Shown here one piece after another: positions 38,491-49,167 of a DNA stretch of 64,000 nt (positions are counted from its first letter, which is position 1; every line of letters starts with the position of its first letter). The stretch lies in assembly GCA_026168455.1 (NCBI GenBank), contig CM047431.1, positions 10,761,703 through 10,825,702 of the forward strand. Direction: 5' to 3'. The DNA comes from Theocolax elegans (taxonomy: Eukaryota > Arthropoda > Insecta > Hymenoptera > Cerocephalidae). The position numbers and the translations under genes are program-made. A model generated the notes under the pieces. The model did no database searches and was not told the origin of the DNA. It worked only from the letters and a program-made list of their open reading frames with translations.

Positions 38491-40050
38491 ATGAGATCTC
38501 GTAAATGTTTAAATGACCCTAATAAATTTTGCTACATTTGTGGTCGTTTCACGTTTGACAAGCAGAAGGTGGATATTAATGAAAATATTAGGAACCATTA
38601 CAAGAGCTACTTTAATGTACCAATTTCTCATCAAGATAAAGCTTGGGTTCCACGTGTTGCTTGTGGGTCATGCGTTGCGACATTAAAACGTTGGAATAAT
38701 GCTACGACTGTGGTGTCACCAATGCCTTTTAAAACACCTATAATTTGGCATGAACCTTCCAGTCATGATGACTGTTATTTCTGCTTAACTAAAATTTTTG
38801 GTTTCAACAGTAAAAATGCTAATAAAATATAATATCCAAATATTACAAGTGTAACAAAAAAATGCCTTATGATTCTCATGATAAACCTCCAATTCCTTCT
38901 CTACTGAAGCAAAAAGTTAAAGATGATACAGTTGAAGATGATAAATTTTATTCAAATAATGATAAAACTGAATCTGAGCCAATTTTTTTTATCAAGCTGC
39001 ACTAAATGACTTGGTTAATGATTCAGGCTTGTCTAAAGATCAATCGAAGCTCCTAGGTTCACGAATAAAGGAAAGAAATCTTCTTGCCGCTGGAACTACT
39101 TTTTCATGGTTCAGACATCGGGAAAAATCATTAATAGAATTCTTATCTAAAGGAGATGATTACGTTTATTGCAATACTATTGATGGCTCAATGCAAAAAT
39201 TGGGAATAACGTACGATCCTAAGAATTTGAGAATATTTATTGACTCATCCAAGAGCAGTTTAAAAGCAGTTTTGCTGCATAACACAAATAAATATGCTTC
39301 TGTACCTAAAGTCCATTCTGTATACCTAAAAGAATTATAAGAAAATATAAAAACTATTCTTCATGCAATTGATTACAAACATCACAATTGCAAAGTCTAT
39401 GGAGATTTGAAGATTATATCTATGCTTCTTACTACAGTCAGGTTATACAATATATCCGTGCTTTACATGTTTGTGGGATAGCAGAGATAAAAATATGCAT
39501 TACGTTGAAAAAGATTGGCCTCTCCGTAATCCTCTTAAAGCTGGAGACCATAACGTTCTCCAAAACCCCTTAACTGACAGCAAAAAGATTCTACTGCCTC
39601 CACTCCATATAAAACTAGGACTTATAAAGCAATTTGTAAAGGCTCTTGACAAATATGCCACTTGTTTTAAGTACCTTATAGATAAATTTAATGACAATTA
39701 ATGAAAATAGCTGACTTTAAAAATATGATGATTTCCGATGAAAAAAAAATGGTTGGACCAGCTTCAAACAAGTTGTGAAGGGATTTTTGGGCAATAAAAA
39801 AAACTATTATAAGAAATTAGTCAAATATATGCTTGAAAACTTCAAGAAGTTAGGTTGTACATAAACATTAAATTCCACTAATTGCATTCTCACTTAGATT
39901 GGTTCCTAGAAAATTTAGGTGATGAAAGCGAGGAACAAGGAGAGCGTTGGTCTCTTCAACGTGATGAGCCACATGTCCAATATTAAAGACGATCTAGCAC
40001 GAGAAATTTAGAAGATAAGAAAAAAAGATTTCATAAGGATGAATATAGTG
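38491..40050 (+). pseudogene. Uncharacterised transposon-like arthropod gene, decayed copy
   Basis: Starts MRSRKCLNDPNKFCYICGRF at 38491 with Cys-pair motifs (CYICG, CGSC, CYFC) that look like a zinc-binding domain of about 110 residues. A second open stretch (38990-39340) has LLGSRIKERNLLAAGTTFSW and IFIDSSKSSLKAVLLHNTNK, recalling an RNase-H-like fold. A third (39350-39700) has KVYGDLKIISMLL, a CDSRDKN-like segment and LLPPLHIKLGLIKQFVKALD; then ENLGDESEEQGERW near 39915. I recognise the same order in many insect proteins annotated only as uncharacterised. Frameshifts and stops separate the pieces. A transposase-like role is an inference from the fold, the copy number and the flanking inverted repeats. 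Confidence 0.65.
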
Positions 40051-40400
40051 AGAGGCAAGGGGACTCATGTTAAAAATGTACCCCGGTTCGTGAGTGGCGA
40101 GGGGCTCACTTTAATCAAGCACCCCAAAGGAAACAATCCTTACGTTGTTTCTGGGAAGCGCTAAAAGTAAGGTTATTACAATTTGTTATAGCCAATGGGA
40201 CTCGTGTTAATTAAGTGATTAGTATTCTTGGATTTTTGATTGTGGATTTGGAGTTTGGAATACATGGATTTGGCATACTTGGGTTTAGTGTGTGCTGATT
40301 TGGAGTAGAAATAATTGAAGACCGTTTTTAGCGATTTTCACCCCCTTTTTCACCCCGTTCAAAGTACTAAAGCATCAGTTTGGGTACTGAAACTTACAAG
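39940..40400 (+). repeat. Gene 3' end and flank, right arm of the inverted pair
   Basis: Partner of 34531-35008. It begins at GTTGGTCTCTTCAACG inside the last coding part (EPHVQY, then a stop) and extends about 350 bp past the gene to AAACTTACAAGG near 40403. It contains TTTCACCCCCTTTTTCACCC and AGTACTAAAGCATCAG, the inverted forms of the direct-repeat unit at 34541. Confidence 0.85.
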
Positions 40401-40536
40401 GGGAGTACTTGACTTCCGGGAAACGGATCTTATCCTAACTGTGGTACATCTTTTCTAATATAAAAATGTGAAGAAGGTCAAGTTATCTCTTGCCAACAGC
40501 CACTTTTACGGGAGTTATTCGACATCTAATATTAAT

Positions 40537-40930
40537 ATCAGTAAAAATTACTTCCAATTTGATCGCTTACAACTCAGAAACAAATAGAGATAGGTACTCA
40601 AACCAAAAACCAGAAGAAAGTCGAGTTCAAGTAGATATGGTTAAAAAAAAGAAGCTCAAATTGCTTAATTTGAAGCAAAGTTATGCAGAAAATAAGCAAT
40701 TGAAGAAATTTTAACCAAAATTTAATATGAAAAATTTATTGTTTCTTTTGGCCTTATAATCATTAATTGCTTATTTTATGCATAACTTTGCTTCAAATTA
40801 AGCAATTTGAGCTTCTTTTTTTCAAACCAAATCTACTTGAACTCAAATTTTTTCTGGTTTTTGGTTTGAGTGTCTATCTTTATTTCTTTTCCATTTATAA
40901 GCGATCAAATTGGAAGTAATTTTTACTGAT
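40537..40930. repeat. 394-bp fold-back element
   Basis: The left arm (40537-40706) and right arm (40761-40930) are close reverse complements: TATCAGTAAAAATTACTTCC against GGAAGTAATTTTTACTGATA, and AAGAAGCTCAAATTGCTTAA against its inverse. The central 50-55 bp are unpaired. An open frame of 74 codons lies in the left arm but has no known motif. The right edge runs into a (TATATC)n microsatellite. Confidence 0.85.
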
Positions 40931-41043
40931 ATCTATATCTATATCTATATCTATCTATATCTATATCTATATCTATATCTATATCTATATCTCTATATCT
41001 ATATCTATATCTATATCTATATCTATATCTATATCTATATATT
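40928..41043. repeat. (TATATC)n hexanucleotide microsatellite
   Basis: About 115 bp of TATATC/TATCTA repeats with minor slips. It gives a spurious Ile/Tyr-repeat open frame. Confidence 0.95.
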
Positions 41044-41985
41044 TATTATATTAAAATTCATCCGTTCTCCGGTGTCCGGTGTCCGGTCTCCTGTTGTAAG
41101 AATTAAGACTATGTGTGGAGTGGAAAGGTTATCGCTGATATTTCGGGAATTTCTGAATTATTTCGGGATAACTTCACTAATTACGGGATTTCCTGGATAT
41201 TTCGGGAATTTTTGAGGTATTCCGGGATAACTCCACCAATTACGGGATTTTCTAAATAATTCAGTCATTTCTTAGATATGCCGGGATAAATTCACTAATT
41301 TCGGGATTTCCTGAATGTTTCGGGATTTTCTGTCGTATTTTGGGAAAAATCCACCAATCTCGGGATTTCCTGGATATTTCGGGATTTTCTGTGGTATTCC
41401 GGGATAATCCACCAATTTCGGGATTTCCTGGATGTTTCGGGATTTTCTATGGTATTTCGGGATATATTCCCTAATTTCGGGATTTTCTGGTTGTTTCAAG
41501 ATTTTCTATGGTATTTCGTGATTTTCTGTGGTATTTCAGGATAACTCCACCAATTTCGAGATTTTCTTATTATTTCAGTAATTTTTCTGGTATGCCGGGA
41601 TAACTACACTAATTTTGGGATTTCCTGGATATGTCGTGATAACTTCACTAATTACGGGATTTACCTGGATATTCGGCCGGAATTGCTGAGGTATTCCGGG
41701 ATAACCCAACTAATTGCGGGATAAAATATTAAAAATATGTATAAGCACTTTTGCCAGTACTCCAATTTTTGTATATTTTTGTACCAAATTAAATTATTAT
41801 ATTAGGAACATACCTATAAGTAATATTATAAGTAATTAATAATAAATAATAGTTACTACATACATAAATAATGTTAAAATAAAGTGGTCACAGTAATACT
41901 AACGTAGACTGAAACAGTACTGTCAGTCTAATAATTTTTAATAACTTAAATAATATATTTTAATGTAATATATATTTTATTTGAT
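41044..41985. repeat. Repeat element, member 1: shared ends, 59-bp minisatellite inside
   Basis: The head AAAATTCATCCGTTCTCCGG plus TGTGTGGAGTGGAAAGG (41054-41130) and the tail AGTGGTCACAGTAATACTAA plus AAACAGTACTGT (41881-41985) recur in the element at 42120-42830. The middle (about 41140-41720) is a degenerate minisatellite of about ten units of 59-60 bp, built on GGGATAACTCCACCAAT, TTTCGGGATTTCCTGGATAT and TTTCGGGATTTTCTGTGGTA. A 75-codon minus-strand frame is produced by the repeat and is not a gene. Confidence 0.75.
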
Positions 41986-42119
41986 GATTCGTTCTGTTTT
42001 TTATCACATTTAAATATACGTTTTTACACATTTTTCATCATACTCTATTACAAAGGTGCAAAATGAGTGAGAAAGGTGGATAAAAAAATTAAAATTTTTT
42101 TTTATTTATTATCTATAAA

Positions 42120-42778
42120 TATATATATATCAAAATTCATCCGTTCTCCGGTGTCCGGTATCCCAAAAAGTTACAAGAATTAAACGTATGTGTGGAGTGG
42201 AAGGGTTAACGCTGAATACGACAACCACTCATCATTTATCTCACATGTAATGATAGGTGCAGGAGAAGTCATGAGGGGGGGGGGGTAAAATTAGAAAAAT
42301 TTTTAAATAATTTATAGGGGTTATCGGTATTTGTGAATTAGAATATGACGACCATTCTATTTTATTCTAAAAAAACTAAGATGAGGTTTTTGGTTACGAT
42401 AAATAGCGATATGATAATCACTCTTCATTTATCCTCCATTTATTGCTAGATGGAGGAGGGGCAAGAGGAGGAGGAGGGAAATAAAATTAGAAAAATTCCA
42501 AAAATAATTTAGGGGTTTCGGTACAGGTGATTAACAATATGACAACCACTCTTTTTATCCCCTATTTTAAAGATGAAGGAAGGGTAAACATTGAATATGA
42601 CAACCAGTCTTAATTTATCCCCCATATAATGATTGAGGGGAAGGGGGCACGAGGGTGGTTTAGTAGAACAATTCCAAAAATATTTTATAGGGGTTTTCGG
42701 TAAAAAAAAGTGGTCATAGTAATACGAACATTGACAAAAACAGTACTATTACTCTAATAAATTTTGATAACGTATATA

Positions 42779-42818
<40 letters not shown>

Positions 42819-42830
42819 AATGTAATCTGA
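42120..42830. repeat. Repeat element, member 2: shared ends, different internal repeats
   Basis: Same head (42131-42210) and tail (42707-42830) as member 1. The middle has about four degenerate units of roughly 100-190 bp, built on GAATATGACAACCACTCTT, TTTATCCCCCATATAATGAT, GAGGGGAAGGGGGCA and AAATTAGAAAAATTCCAAAA. It includes a G10 run at 42275-42285. It ends in a (TA)n tract (42784-42812). Confidence 0.75.
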
Positions 42831-44079
42831 AAAAAAATTTTATAAATTCAATTATTATGTATAATTATTTGTTTGAAAGAATAATTGAATACATACGACG
42901 CATTAGCTGAGTTTAGTAATTTTGTATGAAATTTTATATTCTTCATCTCCTTTCCGTGATACATCATGGAAAAGCATGAAATATGTGTAAAATCGTCAAA
43001 GAATAATTATATATTCTAATTTTTGTTGTTGAAAATATTATTCTGGTAGAAAAATAACACATTCATTACTAGATTGATGTAGCTTCTTACAGGAATAGTG
43101 TGGAAATATTGTAAGTAATTATACGTGTTACTACGCATTAAAAATAAAAATTAAAATTCCTTACTCCAGTGTAAGTTTTATCAATTTTAAAATAAAATTA
43201 CGGCGTAGAAGAAAAACGAAATAAGGTTGATAAAGAATAATTCTAAGTAAATGCAGTAATATAAAATATAATTTATCGAGCTAAGGGACAGATTAATTTA
43301 CGAGTGTTTCAAACGAAAAAGAGACTGATAGGTAGAGTTGAAGATATTATTCAAAGCCAATACGCATATAAGCGGGATCGCCGATAGTGAGATCGAAACG
43401 AAGGATTGCTCAAAAGTTTTTTTGTACTGCACTGTAAAATCAATGCTCGGAGAAGAGCCGGCGATGGGAAACATGGACTAGAAAACTCAAGCATTAAAAG
43501 GAAGTAATAAATTAAACTGTTTTTGGGTAACGTCGCAGTTATAAAAGGGGGACAGCGAATTCTCCGAATTAACTACGAAGCGATACAGAAAATGCATGGG
43601 ATTCGATAATTTTTAATCACGCACATCTAACGGCCCAATCAGCTGCGAGCACAGAAAAATCGAGAACTACTTACGCAATTTCCATATAAGGCAAAGCGTA
43701 AGACAAGGACAGATGCATAGATTTTTAAGGTATATAAAGAGGACCCAAAACAGACACAGCCACTCCTAATTTTTCGTCTAAAGCTTTCGTAAGGCGAAGC
43801 TCTGCTTGTCAACACTTTTATTTTTATCCGAGGGCGTGGCACTGCTACTCGGACTTTAAAGAAATACACATTCAAAATCAAGAGAGTTCTTGTATTCGGG
43901 GATCGAGACACATCGTTCACATCTACGAGCCATAGTCAAGGAACTACGACTTCGATATCTGGCAATCATTGGACTCCAACAGCATACACATCTAACGTCG
44001 ACACCCGCAGGTCTAGCAGGACATAATCGAGCCATTTGACACCGCTATCCACGTTCGAGGCGAACCTTCGTTCCTGACC

Positions 44080-44118
<39 letters not shown>

Positions 44119-44163
44119 TTTTGCCGCCGCCGTGTCTAAGAATTCAGAATTCAACATATATAT
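42831..44163. other. Unassigned sequence with a TATA-like site and a TA microsatellite
   Basis: No gene is supported. GGTATATAAAGAGGAC (43729-43744) looks like a polymerase II TATA region within a moderately GC-rich block (43300-44060), which could be a leader or LTR; no partner repeat was found. A (TA)n run lies at 44082-44114. The 93-codon minus frame at 43920-43639 has no known motif. Confidence 0.35.
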
Positions 44164-45054
44164 TGTAACGGGGTACAATCTTTCGCGTCGGTAGGGGTAA
44201 AGGGATCGGTTGTTACGGCACTGCCTAGTTATACTCCCTAGGCGGTGCTCCGAGAGTGCGCGGCGGATTCAAATCAGTGAACCCCGCGCACGACCTACCG
44301 TTGCGATGTCCGTTACTTGCCGATCTCGCGTCTTTGTACAGCTAAAGCATTGTGAGCTGAAAAGGACCGCGAATAAAAGGGATAAATTCGCGGTAAGTTT
44401 ACCTCGACCGCTCCTGAAACGGAGAGGGCGGTATTCGGGATAACGGGAATAACGTACGCCGGTAATCAATAATCAAACTCGTACTCGGATATTGATTACA
44501 TATGAATTTTATTCAAGTTAAAGAAATATAAATACAGTTTAACATAGAACAAAGATTTAACAAAAGCCGTATATAGGCCGCGTGAGGTCTCGCGACGAGG
44601 TGTAACCACCGGGGTTACTCGCACTTTCTCTCTTTCTAGCACGCGTACGGCGGCTCACGAGTGGTGCACCACGTACCTTAAATCTCGATTCTCCCCGGCA
44701 ATGCGTTCGACTTCGCCTGTTTCCCCTCTCTCCGTCGGGCTCTCGCGCGCGGCAACTTCGCCGTCCTCGCAGGTTCCTGGGAGTCGCTGGAGCTGTGCAC
44801 TTAACACCAGCAGATAATTGTTTTTCACTTGCCCCGAATTCGCAAGGAAGGCGTTACCGGCGACGTGTCTATCTACGATGACTCGCATAAACTCTCTATA
44901 CTCTCCTCAGTCAGCTTGCGCGTCGGACCATTATTAGTATTTACGCGGCTTACGCGCGGGCTTTCCCGATCACCTACGAGCTTTTCCGATCGTCACTCGC
45001 GCTCGTTATAAGGTATAGCTTCATACGCATAAGAGTATGTAGCTTACCTTTACA
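44164..45054 (-). repeat. Gypsy 3' LTR (891 bp)
   Basis: TGTAACGG to CTTTACA on the plus strand. Compared with the other copy (49168-49832), it lacks about 72 bp near 44815 and carries extra sequence 44164-44466 that the other copy has lost. Inner blocks (ATTGATTACATATGAATT, GGTGTAACCACCGGGGTT) are nearly identical. Confidence 0.88.
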
Positions 45055-45066
45055 CCCCCCTCCCAG
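45055..45066 (-). promoter_or_regulatory. Gypsy polypurine tract
   Basis: On the minus strand, GGGAGGGGGG directly precedes the 3' LTR, as expected for the plus-strand primer. Confidence 0.8.
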
Positions 45067-45287
45067 ATTCCATGTACACTGGACGTGTGTATCTGAGATT
45101 CGCGGGTGCAGGATCGGGATAGGGCTCGGATGCCCAATCCTTGGCAACGGAACTTTTGAGATCTAGTCGTCCAGAACGAGCTCGGGGCTCTCAATTGGTT
45201 CGTTCCGTGGCAGAGGAGAGTTTAATTCAAAAGGAGCCTTCAGAGATGGGTGTCGGCTGCTAGCCTTGGTACTGTCCGGGTATTTCC

Positions 45288-45777
45288 TTATTTCGGGTTC
45301 TTCCTTGGACGACCCCTACTACGCTTCCGTTCTGATTCACTAACGCTAGTGCGCGGTTCTACGGCCCTGTTTTTCGGACGGACGACCACCCTAGCGGTTT
45401 TCCGCGGACGACCCCTTCCCTTTTTCGTCGGAACGCTCGCTGTGGGCCTCGGCTCCCCGCTGGAAGCGGCCGGAGAGTACATTTTTTGCTCGGGGTGTCT
45501 TCGCTCGCAGGAGGCGGGTCGCTCGTCGCCTCTTCGTCCATCGTCGGTTGGGCGACGTCGTCTACTTCGGCCAGAGGCATTCCATTGTCGGGCACGTAGG
45601 GCTTGAGATGTTCGGCGTGTATCATCTCCTCGTCGTCTTGCCCGTCCTGAATAAGGTACGTGTTTGAGCCTTTTGTCTGGACAACCACGTATGGGCCTAC
45701 ATACTTTGGTGCCAACTTAGAGGTTGTCTTGTCAGCGCTGGAAGACTGGACTCTGTTCTTTTTCCAAACAAGATCGC
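45288..45777 (-). pseudogene. Gypsy integrase C-terminal tail with AT-hooks
   Basis: After the integrase core the frame shifts. The reading APKYVGPYVVVQTKGSNTYL and MIHAEHLKPYVPDNG is the SH3-like end typical of gypsy integrases. An acidic linker follows and then, in another frame, two AT-hook-like motifs (KKGRGRPRKTA and KRSRGRPRKNP). AT-hooks bind the minor groove of AT-rich DNA and could guide insertion; the frame changes mean this copy would not make the full tail. Confidence 0.7.
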
Positions 45778-47250
45778 CTATCTCAAAGTTTTCGTCTCGA
45801 CGCCCGGCGTTGAAATATATGGATTCTCGGAGGCCACTTTGTTCAACTCGGTTAGCCTGGATAGTCTCTCAGACCAGTCCTGGAGCCGCTGCTGATCAAT
45901 CCGTTCTTGTGCGAGCTCTTCTTGCTCTCGCCGGTCCGTGCTAGGTGGCTCTGGCTGTCGACCGTAGTTCAGCATTGCCGGGCTCCACCCTGTCGAGCTC
46001 TGAACCGCTGTGTTTATCGCGAACACTAATTCCGGTAGCTTTTCGTCCCAGCTGGTATGCTTTTCCTTGATGTACGAAGCTACCATTGTCTTAAGCGTGC
46101 GGTTCGACCTTTCTACGGGGTTTGCTCGAGGGTGGTAAGGAGGTGTCGTCGTATGGTACACTCCCTTCTCTTTGAGATAGTCGTCGACCATCTTGTTTTT
46201 GAACTCGGTCCCATTATCGGAGTGAAATACTTCCGGCGTGCCGAAACGCATGAGGACACGCTCGTGTAACTCCTTTACTATGGTCTTTGCGTTTGCTTTT
46301 CTAATTGGGACCGCTTCAATCCAGCGCGTAAATAAGTCCTGGAAGACTAGAATGTACTCGAATCCGTGGGTAGAGCGAGGTAATGGGCCAGTCACATCAC
46401 CTGCGACTACCTGCCAAGGTCTTTCCACTACTCTACGGCCCATTACGCCTCTAGGCGGTTGCTGCTCTACCTTACACTGCTGGCAGATTTGACATTTCCG
46501 CACGTAGTCACCTACCTCCGCATAGTATCGGGGCCAATAGTATAATCTGGCAACCCGTGCGAAAGTCTTTTCGCGACCTAAGTGGCCAGCAGTTGGATCG
46601 TCGTGACATTCTCTTAGAATCGACGGGCGATTCTCTCGAGGTACTACCATCTTCCATGCCTCGGGGTCTTCCATGACGTCCTCTAAGGTGGGGTCAGGCC
46701 GGTAAGTATATGGATTTCCCCCTACTACTTTCCATTCGGGGAATTCCCGTGGTCTCTCTGATACATCCTTTACCCATGCGAGATACCACGGGTCAACAGT
46801 GGTGTCGCTCCAAGAGACCGAGGCTATCGTCGGCTCTCCCTCATCATACATTCTGGAGAGCGCGTCTGGAACATGATTAAGCGCACCTTTCTTGTGCTCA
46901 ATCGTAAAGGTGTGCGCTTGGAGTTCGAGAGCCCATCTTGCGAGACGACTCGTTGGGTTACGCATATTGCAGAGCCAACGCAAATTGTTGTGGTCGGTTA
47001 CGACTCGAAACTCGTAACCTTCTATATACTGCCTGAACTTCTTTATTGCCCAGACAACGGCTAAACATTCTCGTTCGGTGACACTGTAATTCCTCTCGGC
47101 TGGGGACAAGATCCGACTTGCGTACTCCAAAACTCTTTCGTCTCCAACCACGAGTTGGAGTAGCACAGCCCCTATACCGGTGTCACTGGCGTCTGTCTGC
47201 AGTATGTACTGCCCATTTGGGACAGGACGCTGCAGAATCGGTGCTGTCAT
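45778..47250 (-). CDS. pol: Gypsy RNase H and integrase
   Basis: A 490-residue minus-strand frame. RNase H: ILQTDASDTGIGAVLLQLV, ERECLAVVWAIKKFRQYI, VVTDHNNLRWL and HVPDALSRM. Integrase: zinc site H...H...CQICQQCK, catalytic D in AGDVTGPLP, D in HSDNGTEFKN and E in NPVERSNRTLK. All three DDE residues are present. The frame ends at a TAA-like break near 45778, before the C-terminal tail. Upstream, an in-frame TAG (47314-47316) separates it from the RT. Best preserved part of this element. Confidence 0.92.
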   Translation of the reverse strand: MTAPILQRPVPNGQYILQTDASDTGIGAVLLQLVVGDERVLEYASRILSPAERNYSVTERECLAVVWAIKKFRQYIEGYEFRVVTDHNNLRWLCNMRNPTSRLARWALELQAHTFTIEHKKGALNHVPDALSRMYDEGEPTIASVSWSDTTVDPWYLAWVKDVSERPREFPEWKVVGGNPYTYRPDPTLEDVMEDPEAWKMVVPRENRPSILRECHDDPTAGHLGREKTFARVARLYYWPRYYAEVGDYVRKCQICQQCKVEQQPPRGVMGRRVVERPWQVVAGDVTGPLPRSTHGFEYILVFQDLFTRWIEAVPIRKANAKTIVKELHERVLMRFGTPEVFHSDNGTEFKNKMVDDYLKEKGVYHTTTPPYHPRANPVERSNRTLKTMVASYIKEKHTSWDEKLPELVFAINTAVQSSTGWSPAMLNYGRQPEPPSTDRREQEELAQERIDQQRLQDWSERLSRLTELNKVASENPYISTPGVETKTLR

Positions 47251-47316
47251 TAAGACGGCCTTGAGCTGTTGGAAAGCTTGCTCTTGCTCATCAAGCCACT
47301 CATACCGCTGGTTCTA

Positions 47317-47990
47317 CTTGGTTAAACGCGTCAAGGGTTCTGCGATTGTCGCGTAATCTGGCATAAATCGCCTATGCCAAAAAGCCATACCGAGGAAACG
47401 GCGAAGCTGTTTAATATTCTTCGGAGCCGGATACTCTTTTATCGGCTCTATCTTGGCAGGATCGGGGCGTACTCCGTCCCGGTTTACCAATACGCCAAGA
47501 TATTTAACCTCTGACTTACAAAAAACGCACTTATCCCGGTTTATTGAAAGTCCAGCTTCTGCCAGTCTTTTAAGGACTTCCTCTAGGTAACGCTTATGAT
47601 CCTCGAATGTCTCCGACACGACGATAATATCATCAAGGTAAGCATAAGCGTGCGGCGCCAGGTCTGGTCCTACGACTTGGTCTATCATCCGTTGAAAGGT
47701 CGCCCCGCGTATGCCAATCCGTACGGCATCCTCGTGAACTGGAACAGTCCCAATCCCGGAACTGTGAAAGCAGTAATAGGGCGCGACTCGACTTGCAACG
47801 GTATCTGATGATAGGCGCAATTCATGTCGAGAGTGGAGATATAGCGAGCCTTTCTTAGTTTGCGCAGTATACCGTGCATGAAAGGCAAAGCTTATGCATC
47901 TGGTTTTGTTAAAGCGTTGACTTTCCTGAAGTCGATACAAAACCGTCTAGAATTGTCATCCTTTCTCGCCATCACCACCGGGCTGGACCA
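47317..47990 (-). pseudogene. pol: Gypsy reverse transcriptase, frameshifted
   Basis: Motifs in alternating minus-strand frames: YISTLDMNCAYHQIPLQVES (47838-47780 region), FTRMPYGLAYAG, then YAYLDDIIVVSETFEDHKRY with the catalytic YLDD, and LGVLVNRDGVRPDPAKIEPI plus LRRFLGMAFWHRRFMPDY (thumb and connection). At least two one-base shifts separate the first half, and a TAG ends it. The fingers are also altered (MVQPGGDGEKG near 47960). Confidence 0.85.
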
Positions 47991-48792
47991 TCCCCCCAAT
48001 GACCCCGGAGTCAAGCATCTCCTTCACTTGGCGGTGCATTTCTTCTTGGATTTTGTCCGAGACCGGGTAGTACCGCTGCTTGATCGGTTTGGATGATCCG
48101 ACGTCGATTGTGTGCTCGATGTCGTGAGATCGACCGATCTTTGGCATGGTGTTGGATAGAACTCGGTCCAACAGCTGACGCAATTCCTCGCGTTGACTGT
48201 CGGTTGCGTCAGCAACCCCTGCTGACGACAAGGAAGCCGTACCTCCGTCCAAGCTAGCTACCTCTAACTGGACGTGGGCTTTGCTGTTTTTGAGGAACAG
48301 CTGATCAGCGTCTGGGTCTAGAACTGCACGAAATGCACGTACGAAATTGACTCCTACGTAACATTTGGCGTCCAGATTTGGCATAATGAAAACCCTGAGC
48401 TCCTTGGTCTCACCACCGATGGTGAAAGGCAACATTACGTGCCCACTCAGTGGTTGTACATGTCCATCAGCCAATTTCATTCTTCCCGCGTTTTCGGTAG
48501 AGAGCGATTTTCCCAGGGCGGTGGCGATTGTGAGGCCGTTAGACCCCATTACCGTCGTCGAAGCTCCTGGATCATACAGGGCTCTGATCCGGAAATCGCC
48601 AATTTCCGCTTGGAGCCACCAGCACGTCTCGTCCTCTGGACGGTAGCTCCGGTGTGGCTCCTGCTGACCTTGAGGAATAGAATCTTGGGAATCGATTCCC
48701 TTCATGTGCTCCTCTGGCTTCATCGAGTCTATCCCGCCGCGGATGAGCTCCGCGCGGTCTCGTTCATTCCGTGGACCCGAGGTTCTGGGCAT
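47956..48792 (-). CDS. pol: Gypsy aspartic protease and start of RT
   Basis: A 278-residue frame. Residues about 70-170 are a retropepsin: FRIRALYDPGASTTVMG (active site DPG rather than the usual DTG or DSG), then LPFTIGGETKELRVFIMP and CYVGVNFVRAF. After a linker, GSSKPIKQRYYPVSDKIQEE and MLDSGVIGGMVQ are the opening of the gypsy RT domain. The frame ends at a frameshift near 47960. Upstream it adjoins the gag zinc-motif frame (48834-49148) in another frame. Confidence 0.85.
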   Translation of the reverse strand: MPRTSGPRNERDRAELIRGGIDSMKPEEHMKGIDSQDSIPQGQQEPHRSYRPEDETCWWLQAEIGDFRIRALYDPGASTTVMGSNGLTIATALGKSLSTENAGRMKLADGHVQPLSGHVMLPFTIGGETKELRVFIMPNLDAKCYVGVNFVRAFRAVLDPDADQLFLKNSKAHVQLEVASLDGGTASLSSAGVADATDSQREELRQLLDRVLSNTMPKIGRSHDIEHTIDVGSSKPIKQRYYPVSDKIQEEMHRQVKEMLDSGVIGGMVQPGGDGEKG

Positions 48793-48833
48793 CTCGGGGA
48801 CTCTCTGGCCCTTGGGTTCGGCCCGAGTCCCGT

Positions 48834-49148
48834 TTAGCCGCTCCCGGAGGCGTTTCCCTTATTGCAGTCAGGGCAATGGCGGCGGAAATACGCAAGCTTA
48901 CCGCACCCATTGCAGGAAATCGGTTTGCTCGGATCAAAGGGCGTCCTGCTTGGCCCTCCTTCCGCGCTCTTTCCGCCGCGGGGCTTCTCGTATTGGCCCC
49001 TCTGCTCTCCGGGCCGGTTCGGCGGTTTCTTTTTCTGAGCAAACCGCCGTCCACTCTTGGGACTTCCTGGTTTGCTACTCCCGGCTGCGCTCCCGTTCTC
49101 ACTTGGTAGCAGTTTCTTCAGCTGGTTGAGAATCGCGTCCAGCTCCAC
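48834..49148 (-). pseudogene. gag: Gypsy gag C-terminal part with zinc motif, copy A
   Basis: A 104-residue frame with a basic Gly/Pro/Lys-rich stretch and CNGCGKLAYFRRHCPDC, a CCHC-like knuckle with phenylalanine spacing slightly off the standard CX2CX4HX4C. The capsid part is gone: upstream (49149-49168) the sequence passes into LTR. The segment from 48853 is repeated at 50640-50935. Confidence 0.8.
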
Positions 49149-49167
49149 CTGCCGGTGGTGGAATTAA

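Noticed and set aside
40910..41215. 101-codon Ile/Tyr repeat protein
   Set aside because: Translation of the (TATATC)n microsatellite.
41272..41499. 75-codon minus-strand repeat protein (EIPKLV units)
   Set aside because: Translation of the 59-bp minisatellite; neighbouring units contain stops.
41130..41720. CRISPR-like array
   Set aside because: Units are contiguous and degenerate with no unique spacers, in a eukaryotic transposon context.
43639..43920. 93-codon minus-strand frame
   Set aside because: No motif; sits in an LTR- or leader-like block.
44829..45011. Open frames within the gypsy LTR (also 49409-49789 and 51196-51576)
   Set aside because: LTR sequence with few stops; the identical copies reflect LTR duplication, not a gene.
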